Shown here piece by piece: positions 25,325 to 33,348 of a stretch of 64,000 bases of DNA. Source of the DNA: Bacteroidales bacterium (GTDB taxonomy: Bacteria; Bacteroidota; Bacteroidia; Bacteroidales; P3); NCBI GenBank assembly GCA_017616895.1, contig JAFZXE010000005.1, forward strand, positions 62,001 to 126,000, written 5' to 3'. The translations under genes were made by a program, and so were the position numbers. Positions within the stretch are counted from its first letter, which is position 1; every line of letters starts with the position of its first letter. Below the pieces are notes generated by a model that was not told the origin of the DNA, did not search any database, and worked only from the letters and a program-made list of their open reading frames with translations.

Positions 25325-27019
25325 ATGAAACAGCTTATTGAATGCGTACCTAACATCAGCGAAGGACGCGACATGAATGTCATCAACCAGGTGACAGCTG
25401 AAATAGAAAAGGTCGAAGGCGTGAAGCTGCTCGACGTCGATCCAGGTGCCACCACCAACCGTACGGTCATCACCTTCGTGGGTGAGCCGGAGCAGGTGTG
25501 CGAAGCCGCTTTCCGCGTGGTGCAGAAAGCAGCCGAACTGATTGACATGCGCCAGCATCACGGCGCACACCCGCGTCAGGGTGCGACCGACGTCTGCCCG
25601 CTCATTCCGGTCAGCAACATCACCATGGACGAGGTGGTCGAATATGCCCACAAGCTGGGTAAACGTCTCGGTGAAGAACTGAACATCCCCATCTACTGCT
25701 ACGAGAGTGCCGCCTACAAGCCCGAACGCAAAAACCTCGCTTACTGCCGCAAGGGTGAGTACGAGTCGTTGCAGAGCCGTCTCGGTAGCGAGGAGTGGAA
25801 GCCCGATTTCGGTCCCAACGAGTGGAACGACCACGTGGCTCAGACAGGCGCCACTCAGGTAGGTGCCCGCGATTTTCTCATCGCCATCAACTACAACCTC
25901 AACACCACTTCTACGCGTCGCGCCAATGCCATCGCATTCGACGTCCGCGAGAAAGGCCGTCCGCAGCGCGAAGGTGGCAAGGTGACCGGCAAGCCCATGA
26001 AAGACGAGAAGGGTAACCCCATCATGATTCCCGGCACACTCAAAGGCACCAAAGCCATCGGCTGGTACATCGAGGATTACGGCATCGCACAGGTGTCGAT
26101 GAACATCACCAGCATCGCAGTCGCTCCCGTACACAAGTGTTTCGACGAGGTGTGCCGTTGTGCCGCCAACCGCGGTGTGCGTGTCACGGGTTGCGAAATC
26201 GTCGGATTGATACCGAAGAAGGTGCTTATCGATGCCGGCAAGTATTATCTCAACAAGCAGCAGCGCAGTCTTGGAGTCAGTGAGGACGAGATAATGAAGA
26301 TCGCCATCAAATCGATGGGACTCGACGACCTCAAGCCCTTCGACCCGAAGGAAAAAGTGATAGAGTTCCTTATCGAGGACAAGTCGAAGAAGAAACTCGT
26401 CGATCTGACCTGCAAGGGGTTCTGCGACGAGACGGCCAGCGACAGCCCTGCCCCCGGCGGTGGTTCGGTAAGCGCCTATATGGGAGCTTTGGCGGCATCG
26501 CTCGGCACTATGGTGGCCAACCTCACTGGTGGTAAAGCCGCCTACGACGACGAGTGGGAGAAATACAGCGACATCGCAGTTAAAGGACAGGCTCTGAAAG
26601 ACGAGCTGCTGCACCTGGTTGACGAGGACACCAACGCCTTCAACAAGATTATGGATGCCTTCGGTTTGCCGAAGAAAACCGACGAAGAGAAAGCCGCCCG
26701 CAGCGCCGCTATTCAGGAAGCTACCAAGTTCGCCACCGAAGTACCGTTCAAGACGATGCAGAAGTCGTTCGAGGCCTTCGAAATTGTTCGCGCTATGATT
26801 GAGTTCGGCAATCCGAACAGCGTCACCGACGGAGGTGTGGGTGCTTTGGCCGCTCGCAGCGCCGTCATGGGAGCCCACCTCAATGTGAAAATCAATGCTT
26901 CGAGCTTGAAGGACGAAGCCTTCAAGAACGACATCCTCTCGAAAGCCGCCCAGATAGAGTCCGCCGCCATAAAGGAAGAGGCCGAACTCATCAAGATGGT
27001 GAACGAGAAGATAGGGTAG
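25325..27019 (+). CDS. ftcD: Bifunctional glutamate formimidoyltransferase / formimidoyl-THF cyclodeaminase
   Basis: A 564-residue fusion. Residues 1 to about 330 are the formiminotransferase (IECVPNISEGRD at the start, then HHGAHPRQGATDVCPLIP around 78-95). Residues about 360-564 are the cyclodeaminase (SPAPGGGSVSAYMGALAASL). The enzyme takes the formimino group of N-formimino-glutamate, the product of histidine breakdown, onto tetrahydrofolate and makes methenyl-THF plus ammonia. It is of full length. The other hut genes are not in the window. With gcvP it forms a second input to one-carbon folate pools. A strong terminator follows. Confidence 0.95.
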   Translation: MKQLIECVPNISEGRDMNVINQVTAEIEKVEGVKLLDVDPGATTNRTVITFVGEPEQVCEAAFRVVQKAAELIDMRQHHGAHPRQGATDVCPLIPVSNITMDEVVEYAHKLGKRLGEELNIPIYCYESAAYKPERKNLAYCRKGEYESLQSRLGSEEWKPDFGPNEWNDHVAQTGATQVGARDFLIAINYNLNTTSTRRANAIAFDVREKGRPQREGGKVTGKPMKDEKGNPIMIPGTLKGTKAIGWYIEDYGIAQVSMNITSIAVAPVHKCFDEVCRCAANRGVRVTGCEIVGLIPKKVLIDAGKYYLNKQQRSLGVSEDEIMKIAIKSMGLDDLKPFDPKEKVIEFLIEDKSKKKLVDLTCKGFCDETASDSPAPGGGSVSAYMGALAASLGTMVANLTGGKAAYDDEWEKYSDIAVKGQALKDELLHLVDEDTNAFNKIMDAFGLPKKTDEEKAARSAAIQEATKFATEVPFKTMQKSFEAFEIVRAMIEFGNPNSVTDGGVGALAARSAVMGAHLNVKINASSLKDEAFKNDILSKAAQIESAAIKEEAELIKMVNEKIG

Positions 27020-27076
27020 GGGCTTCGACAATTAAAAAGCCCTGCGGCAAGAGCATATCAAATATTCTGCCACGAA

Positions 27077-27109
27077 GTGGTGTGCACAATCGTGTACGCC
27101 ACTTTTTTT
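27077..27109 (+). terminator. Intrinsic terminator after ftcD
   Basis: An 11-bp stem (two G-T pairs), the loop AATC and then seven T. It lies 57 nt after the ftcD stop. Confidence 0.9.
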
Positions 27110-27117
27110 GTAAAACA

Positions 27118-27215
27118 TTATTATCAACGAACCTATCAACATATCAACGCACTAACACACTAACGCAATAACACATTAACGCATTAACGCATTAACACAA
27201 TAACGCAATTCCCCC
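27118..27215. repeat. TAACGCAA-type repeat tract between converging genes
   Basis: ATATCAAC units are followed by about ten 8-nt units of the form TAACRCAN, ending next to the stop of the cargo gene at 27221. Confidence 0.8.
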
Positions 27216-27220
27216 AAAAC

Positions 27221-30200
27221 CTATCTCAGCACCTCCACGCTGCCGCGTCGTTGTGTTTTGCCTTTGAACCCTTGTCCACGGAATACGTAGAAGTAGGTGC
27301 CTGCTGGTGTACGCGATTCGGCAGGGTCCCAGAAATCGCTTTCCGAATACATATTCTCGGCCTTAAACACTATGGTGCCCCATTGGTTGTAAACGGTCAG
27401 TCGGTTTTCTGGCCAGCAGTCCTCCTCTAGGAGACCATATATATAGAATATGTCGTTTATCCCGTCGCCGTTGGCCGTGACCACGCTTGGAAACTGTAAA
27501 AACTCGGAACACTCCCAATAGACAAAGAGCGTGTAGTGTATGGTCGAGTCGCATCCCCATCGGTTCGGTAGCACAAAAATGTCGTTCTCGATGGGAGTGG
27601 GGTAAATGCGGTTACTGTAGGTCCATGGCAGTTGGTTCTCGGCTATCGAGTCCGTGTCGTACGCCACGTTCGTGTCGCGAATCACCAGGGTGAACGTGAG
27701 TGCGCTGTCGCACCCCTCCGTCGTGCTGAGCATCGTGTGGTATGTTCCCGGCTCTGAATATTCGTTTTCGCCCACCCTCAGCGGCAGCCGATTGATACAT
27801 ACAGGCAACACCGTATCTACAATGATTGAACTGGGATATATCTCCAGGTGGAGCGTCACCGTCGAGTCGCACCCCACGCTGTTCCCTCCCGTGTAAACCA
27901 CCTGTTCCGTGTTGGTCGATTCCGTGTACGTAACCCCGTTGAGCGGCCAGGTATATCGGTCGCACCCCCTCTCTTCATCCACACTCCATGTGGGCTCTTT
28001 TACCGTAACGGTTGTTTCCGTGCTGTCGGCACATCCGTTGTCGTCCGTTCCGACCACATGGTATGTCGTCGTTTTTTGTGGTGTAACGCCATAGTCTTCG
28101 TCAACCACATCGCCCTCCCAAACGAAAGTGTATGGCGCTGTACCTCCCGATGCCGAAGCGCTGAGCGTTACCGTTTCACCGTTGCAGATATACAGATTGT
28201 CGGTCACCGAAATTCTGAATGGGTCTGGTTGTGCAACGTATATGGTCGTGTCATATTCGCATCCGTTACCGTCCGACACATGCAGGCTGTAGTCGCCGGC
28301 AGCGAGATTCATGAGCGTTGTCGAAACCTCGCCTGTGTTCCAACGGTATGAGTATGGTGTGGTGGCCCCCGAAAGCCTAACCTCGACCGCTCCGCTGTTG
28401 TCGTTGTAGCATGTCAGCCCCGTAATGTCGAAAACCCATTCCAACCCTTCTGGTTCGGTGATTTCGATTTCAAGTGTGTCCGTGCAACCCAGCGAGTCGG
28501 TAACGGTCACATGGTAGTTCCCCGCATACAGATTGCTGAACGAGCCAGTATTGTTGCTCTCCTCCAAAACCGTATATCCGTATGGTGGCACCCCGCCTGC
28601 GGCTGTGACCGCAAAGGCGCCGCTGTGGTATCCGTGGCAGAGGTTGTGCGTTATCTCACCGAGGGTGTCCATTATAAGTTCCTCCCGGTCGTGAATCGTT
28701 ACCGTCGTGTCCAGCCAGCATCCGTTCTCGTCCGTGATCGTCAGTGTGTATTCGCCCGGCATAAGGTCGTATGCGTTACTGTCCCTACCCCCGTTTGACC
28801 ATGCATACCTATAAGGCGCAAGGCCCCCCTCCACCTCGTCGGTCACTATATATCCTGTCCGCGTCCCATAGCAGCTCACATCGTGTGGATATATCTCCGT
28901 GCGTATGTCGTAGTCCGCCCATACCGAGTCGTGCAGCCTTATCCAGCACCCGTTCGCATCCGTAACCGTAACCCAGTACGACCCGATTTCACAGTTTTCT
29001 ATCGTCCCCTCCGTCGTCGTTAGCGTGCGCAACGAGTCACCCTCCGCCATCTGCCATCGGATTGAATATTCCCCCGTTCCACCCTCAATGTCGTGCACGC
29101 TTATGGTTCCGTACGTCGTGCCCTTGCAAACCGCGTTCCTGTGGTCCAGACTGGCCGTAAGACCCTCTGGCACAACCACCCTCACCGTCCGTTCGCTCTC
29201 GTTTCCGCATCCGTCCCTCACCGTCACTACCGCATTTGTGTCACACCAAATCGTGTCGCCTGCCCCCGGTTCCTGGTATATCGTGTCGATGTCGCAGTTG
29301 TCCTCCGGCCCCAGCAACGCCGCCAAATCCGGCAACTCGTATAGGCACCCCTCGCCGATCGGGATGGCATCGGCAGTAAATATTTCGGGATGATTGAACC
29401 ACGGCGCCTCCACGTCCATGGTGACAAACTCCCTCCACGCCGTATCCGTGCATCCCATCGCATCTATCACCACCAGCCGCAGCGCGTAGGCCCTGCACAC
29501 CCCGTTACTCCGAATTGCCGCGTAGGCCCCGTTCCCCACATAGTCCCCACTCCAATAGTACGAGTAGATGGGTGTCCCCTCCGTAACCGTCGAGGTGACC
29601 ACATAGTCCTCTCCCTCTGCCAGCGGACAGCCCCCATCCACCTCCTCTATCTCAACGTGCGGCATGTTCAGAAAACTGCACGTTACATCTATGCAGAACT
29701 GCACATTCGGCCTCGCCCCCGATAGCCTCCCCTCTCGCCCCGTGACCGCGTCCTCACCCTCCACCGTCCAGTGCCTCCCGTCGCTCTCCGTCCTTATAAC
29801 CCTGTCCCCCCAGCTGTCGCTGAAATAGAACCTGTACGACTGCCCGTCATAGCTCCCCGAATTGTCGTCCACCACCACCAGTAGGTTGTTCCCCGTGTAC
29901 AGAAACCCCCTCTCAAACTCAAACGTGTTCCACCCCTCATGGCAGTTCAGCGTCCCCCTGTAAACCATCGTCAAATCCTCAATCACCCAGTCCTCTGCCG
30001 ACTCAAACACCTCCTTCGTCGTGTTCGCCAGATATATCGTCACCTCCCCCTTCTCCGTCATTATCACATCGTAGGCATATTTGAAACTAATCGACTCAAT
30101 CCACCCCGGTCGCGAGTTAATCTCCGAGGCACCGTATATAATCTCCGTGAAAGAGTATCTGTACGCATTGTTCACCGGCGCCTCGTGCGTCGTCCCCGTC

Positions 30201-30250
30201 CCGTAACCTATCGTATAGTTACCCCTCTCCGCCCTCGTGTCAAACACCAT
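27221..30250 (-). CDS. Large type IX secreted protein with SprB-like repeats and type B sorting domain
   Basis: 1009 residues from the ATG at 30250. The N-terminal 200 residues resemble the beta-sandwich adhesin domain common in Bacteroidales cargo. From about 370 to 700 there are SprB-like repeats with the ending G-x-Y-x-(V/L)-x-(V/I)-(T/S)-D-x-x-G-C. A Cys-rich region follows. The last 90 residues are the gliding-motility/CHU_C type B sorting domain (TANGDGINDIFYI, NQWGTIVF, PAGTYFYVF, final VEVLR). The protein should leave the cell through the type IX system; PorQ is encoded in the same window. The ATG given excludes a hydrophobic stretch encoded just upstream in frame (to about 30319), which looks like the signal peptide but has no ATG, GTG or TTG. 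Confidence 0.85.
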   Translation of the reverse strand: MVFDTRAERGNYTIGYGTGTTHEAPVNNAYRYSFTEIIYGASEINSRPGWIESISFKYAYDVIMTEKGEVTIYLANTTKEVFESAEDWVIEDLTMVYRGTLNCHEGWNTFEFERGFLYTGNNLLVVVDDNSGSYDGQSYRFYFSDSWGDRVIRTESDGRHWTVEGEDAVTGREGRLSGARPNVQFCIDVTCSFLNMPHVEIEEVDGGCPLAEGEDYVVTSTVTEGTPIYSYYWSGDYVGNGAYAAIRSNGVCRAYALRLVVIDAMGCTDTAWREFVTMDVEAPWFNHPEIFTADAIPIGEGCLYELPDLAALLGPEDNCDIDTIYQEPGAGDTIWCDTNAVVTVRDGCGNESERTVRVVVPEGLTASLDHRNAVCKGTTYGTISVHDIEGGTGEYSIRWQMAEGDSLRTLTTTEGTIENCEIGSYWVTVTDANGCWIRLHDSVWADYDIRTEIYPHDVSCYGTRTGYIVTDEVEGGLAPYRYAWSNGGRDSNAYDLMPGEYTLTITDENGCWLDTTVTIHDREELIMDTLGEITHNLCHGYHSGAFAVTAAGGVPPYGYTVLEESNNTGSFSNLYAGNYHVTVTDSLGCTDTLEIEITEPEGLEWVFDITGLTCYNDNSGAVEVRLSGATTPYSYRWNTGEVSTTLMNLAAGDYSLHVSDGNGCEYDTTIYVAQPDPFRISVTDNLYICNGETVTLSASASGGTAPYTFVWEGDVVDEDYGVTPQKTTTYHVVGTDDNGCADSTETTVTVKEPTWSVDEERGCDRYTWPLNGVTYTESTNTEQVVYTGGNSVGCDSTVTLHLEIYPSSIIVDTVLPVCINRLPLRVGENEYSEPGTYHTMLSTTEGCDSALTFTLVIRDTNVAYDTDSIAENQLPWTYSNRIYPTPIENDIFVLPNRWGCDSTIHYTLFVYWECSEFLQFPSVVTANGDGINDIFYIYGLLEEDCWPENRLTVYNQWGTIVFKAENMYSESDFWDPAESRTPAGTYFYVFRGQGFKGKTQRRGSVEVLR

Positions 30251-30339
30251 GCAGAGCGCAAAAAATAACGTAACTATGTATAGCGCCTGTCTGATAACGT
30301 CCCGGGTTACAAAGAAAATGAATATCGGTTTTTACAATG

Positions 30340-30347
30340 CAAAGATA
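30340..30347 (-). promoter_or_regulatory. Promoter -7 box TATCTTTG for the type IX cargo gene
   Basis: TATCTTTG on the minus strand. Transcription would begin around 30334, only about 15 nt before the possible ATT start at 30319 and about 85 nt before the ATG at 30250. Confidence 0.6.
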
Positions 30348-30520
30348 CAAAATAAAATAATAATGCACACCGACACACTAACATAATCTCACACTAACAC
30401 AATAACACATTAACACGATAATGCATTATCAATCGTTGATTTTATGCACGAATACAACATCGCCCGGATGTGTGTCTTGGGTCTTATATGGGCTTTTGGA
30501 AATGTGCAAAGGTACGAATC

Positions 30521-30552
30521 TTTGGCGGTTGTGAAAAAAAAGTGTATCTTTG
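30521..30552 (+). promoter_or_regulatory. Promoter for pepA
   Basis: TTTG (30521-30524), a 20-nt spacer and TATCTTTG (30545-30552), 28 nt before the ATG at 30580. A near-ideal Bacteroidota promoter. Confidence 0.75.
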
Positions 30553-30579
30553 AAGACTTTATTGTTAATTACTAGGCTT

Positions 30580-32025
30580 ATGAATATTGCAATATCTAAT
30601 TTTGATTCAAATCATTATGAAAATAATGTGGTCTTTCTCTATGGCGACGAGGTGTCGCGGAGGCTGCTGCCTTTCAAGAAAGACGAACTGACGCTTATCG
30701 AGGAGCGTCGCACTGATGACAAAGAGGCCATCCTGCGTTTCGACCGTCTGCCGTATCACATCTATGTCATCTGCTGCGATGTGGATCAGAACGCCGAACG
30801 GCTGCATGAACGCCTCCGCAGGTCGGCTGCCAAGGTGCGCAAAATGCTGGTCGAGGACAAAGCCAAGAAGTGTCTGCTGACCGGTCAGGGGGTTATCACC
30901 GAGGACGTGCTGGCCTTTGTCGAGGGTATGGCGTTAGCCGACTATAGCTTTGACCGATACTTCAATAAAACTCGCGAACATATTGACACGTTGTTTGTTG
31001 ATGGTATATTGGTTGAGGAGAAAGATGTGGATGCCTGCCGTCGTTTGCTGAACAGGATCTACTGGTGCCGCGAGTGGGTGAACACCCCTGTGGCCGACTT
31101 GAACGCACCAGAATTTGCCGACGAACTGGAGAGCATCGCCAAAGACTTGGGAGTGAAGTGCACGGTGCTGAACAAGCGACAGATTGAATCGCTCAAGATG
31201 GGCGGCTTGACGGCTGTGAACAAAGGGTCGGTGGACGAGCCGAGATTTGTGGTGCTGGAGTATAAACCCAAGAAGGCAGTGAACAGAAAACCGCTGGCGT
31301 TGGTGGGAAAGGGTATTATGTATGACACTGGCGGACTGAATATTAAGCCCGACGACTATATGCAGGAGATGAAGAGCGACATGGCCGGTGCCGCCACGAT
31401 GGCATCGGTGGTGTTTGCCGCAGCCGAAGCGGGGTTGCCTGTGTGGACAGTGGCTTGCCTGCCTTTGACCGACAACCGTCCGGGCTTCAACGCCTACGCC
31501 GCCGACGACATACTGACGATGTACAACGGCATGACTGTGGAGGTGGTGAACACCGACGCCGAGGGGCGCCTGATACTGGCCGACGCCATCGCTTACGCTG
31601 TGGACAAGTATGACCCAGAGCTTCTTATAGATATGGCCACCCTCACGGGAGCTGCTGTCCGTGCGATAGGCACATACGGCATAGCCGCCATGCAGCAGGG
31701 GGCGCAGAATGCGATGAACCTGCTGAAAATCATGGGCGAACAAGTGTATGAGCGCATTGTAGAGTTCCCGTTCTGGGAGGAATATGACGAGCTGCTGAAG
31801 AGCGATATGGCCGACATGAAGAACTGCGGCATAGCGCAGGCGGGAGCCATCACGGCGGGCAAGTTCCTGGCGAGGTTTGCCGGCAAGACGCCCTATATAC
31901 ACCTCGACATCGCCGGCGTGGCATACTTCACCAAGGAGCAGCCCTACTATGCAGTAGGCGCCAGCGGCTATGGGATGAGGCTGCTGTATGCTTTCATACA
32001 GGTCTATGATGCGATGGAGAAGTAG
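30580..32025 (+). CDS. pepA: Leucyl aminopeptidase (M17)
   Basis: A 481-residue cytosolic aminopeptidase. The ATG at 30580 is chosen because it follows the promoter closely; an upstream in-frame start at 30550 overlaps the -7 box. The C-terminal catalytic domain has K244 in GKGIMYDTGG, KSDMAGAA, and the metal-binding NTDAEGRLILAD, the M17 signature. The N-terminal half is the typical variable alpha/beta domain. The enzyme releases N-terminal residues from peptides using two metal ions and usually forms hexamers. With the S9 peptidase downstream it supports peptide utilisation. Confidence 0.95.
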   Translation: MNIAISNFDSNHYENNVVFLYGDEVSRRLLPFKKDELTLIEERRTDDKEAILRFDRLPYHIYVICCDVDQNAERLHERLRRSAAKVRKMLVEDKAKKCLLTGQGVITEDVLAFVEGMALADYSFDRYFNKTREHIDTLFVDGILVEEKDVDACRRLLNRIYWCREWVNTPVADLNAPEFADELESIAKDLGVKCTVLNKRQIESLKMGGLTAVNKGSVDEPRFVVLEYKPKKAVNRKPLALVGKGIMYDTGGLNIKPDDYMQEMKSDMAGAATMASVVFAAAEAGLPVWTVACLPLTDNRPGFNAYAADDILTMYNGMTVEVVNTDAEGRLILADAIAYAVDKYDPELLIDMATLTGAAVRAIGTYGIAAMQQGAQNAMNLLKIMGEQVYERIVEFPFWEEYDELLKSDMADMKNCGIAQAGAITAGKFLARFAGKTPYIHLDIAGVAYFTKEQPYYAVGASGYGMRLLYAFIQVYDAMEK

Positions 32026-32202
32026 TTTTAAGCTATAAGTTTTAAGGTGCGTGCCCGCACAGGGCAATTATCTAGTTTTAGGTATTAAGCTGTAATTTTT
32101 AAATATTAAGTGCTCAGTAGTTGGCCACTATCACAATCAAACAATCAAACAATTAAAACATATCCACATATCAACATAAACCCTATCAACGATTAACATA
32201 TC
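32026..32202. repeat. Composite intergenic repeat block pepA-pdxA
   Basis: In order: TTTTAAG-type, hairpin, TTTTAAG-type, a short TTGGCCAC piece, CAATCAAA-type units, ATATCAAC-type units, and then the pdxA ATG. The same order recurs at 39026-39205. Confidence 0.8.
32047..32068 (+). repeat. Stop-associated hairpin repeat (after pepA)
   Basis: A full consensus copy 21 nt after the pepA stop, embedded between two TTTTAAG-type modules. Confidence 0.85.
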
Positions 32203-33234
32203 ATGGAACATAAGAAGATAAGACTTGGAATAACTCATGGCGACATCAACGGTATCGGCTATGAGGTAATCCTTAAGACGTTCAGCGACAGTCGTATGCT
32301 GGATTTCTGCACGCCGGTGCTTTACGGTTCGAGCAAGGTGGCGACCTACCACAAGAACCAGCTCTCGCTGCATCAAGACATTAACATAAACACCGTACGT
32401 GATGCCGCTGAGGCTTCGGAAAAGAAATTCAATGTGGTGAACCTCACCGACGAGGAGATAAAGATTGACATGGGGCGCTCGACCGATATCGCGGGCGAGT
32501 TGTCGCGCAAAGCCCTCGACTTGGCTTGCAAAGACTTGAAAGGCGGGAAGATAGATGTGCTGGTGACGGCTCCTATCAACAAGAAGAATATACAGTCGCC
32601 CACCTTTGACTTTCCGGGCCACACGGAGTATCTGTCGCACCAGTTCGGCAGCAGCTCGCTGATGATGATGGTGTGCGAGAGCGTGAGGATGGGTATCGTG
32701 ACCAACCACTTGGCTTTGAAAGATGTTCCCACGACACTGACTCACAACCTCTTGTCCGATAAGCTGATGCTTATGAACGAGTCGCTGAAGCGCGACTTCG
32801 GCGTGCCGATGCCGAAGATTGCGGTGCTGGCCCTCGACCCCCATGCCGGCGACAACGGCATTATCGGCGATTTCGACGACAGGGTGCTGAAACCCGTCAT
32901 CGAAGAGATGCAGGGTAAAGGGGTGCTGGCTTACGGTCCCTATCCGTCTGACGGCTTCTTCGGCTCGAGGGAGTTCTTCAAATACGACGGCGTGATGGCG
33001 CTGTATCACGACCAGGGTCTTATCCCGTTCAAGCTGATGAGTTTCTGGGAGGGTGTGAACTTCACGGCCGGATTGCCCTACGTGCGCACCTCGCCGGTGC
33101 ACGGCACCGCCTACGACATCGCTGGCAAGGACAAGGCCAACGAGCAGTCGTTCCGCAGCGCCGTATATCTGGCATGCAACATACAGCGCAACCGTAAGGA
33201 ATACGACGAGCTGACAGCCGACCCACTGAAATAG
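32203..33234 (+). CDS. pdxA: 4-hydroxythreonine-4-phosphate dehydrogenase
   Basis: A 343-residue protein with the PdxA sequence signatures: ITHGDINGIGYEV at the N-terminus, TAPINKKNIQSPTFDFPGHTEYL with the metal-binding His, LDPHAGDNGIIG and YHDQGLIPFK with the further metal His residues, ending in the substrate loop GTAYDIAGK. It oxidises 4-hydroxythreonine-4-phosphate in the DXP-dependent vitamin B6 pathway; the DXP supplier dxs is encoded at 56462-58372. Length and motifs are normal. Confidence 0.96.
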   Translation: MEHKKIRLGITHGDINGIGYEVILKTFSDSRMLDFCTPVLYGSSKVATYHKNQLSLHQDININTVRDAAEASEKKFNVVNLTDEEIKIDMGRSTDIAGELSRKALDLACKDLKGGKIDVLVTAPINKKNIQSPTFDFPGHTEYLSHQFGSSSLMMMVCESVRMGIVTNHLALKDVPTTLTHNLLSDKLMLMNESLKRDFGVPMPKIAVLALDPHAGDNGIIGDFDDRVLKPVIEEMQGKGVLAYGPYPSDGFFGSREFFKYDGVMALYHDQGLIPFKLMSFWEGVNFTAGLPYVRTSPVHGTAYDIAGKDKANEQSFRSAVYLACNIQRNRKEYDELTADPLK

Positions 33235-33348
33235 TCTGATTTTAAGGTTAAAAAGGTTTTAAAGGTTAAAAAGGTTTTAAGGGTTCAAAACATTTCAAAC
33301 CTTCAAACATATCAACTTATCAACGAATAACATATCCACGATAAATTC

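Larger units (their letters stand above)
30320..30579. other. Divergent intergenic region (cargo gene / pepA)
   Basis: It carries the two divergent promoters, a CACTAACAC/TAACACGAT-type repeat tract at about 30370-30430 and no gene. Confidence 0.6.

Noticed and set aside
25256-27031. A 591-codon minus-strand reading frame opposite ftcD
   Set aside because: ftcD is certain by sequence; the long antisense frame follows from its codon use.
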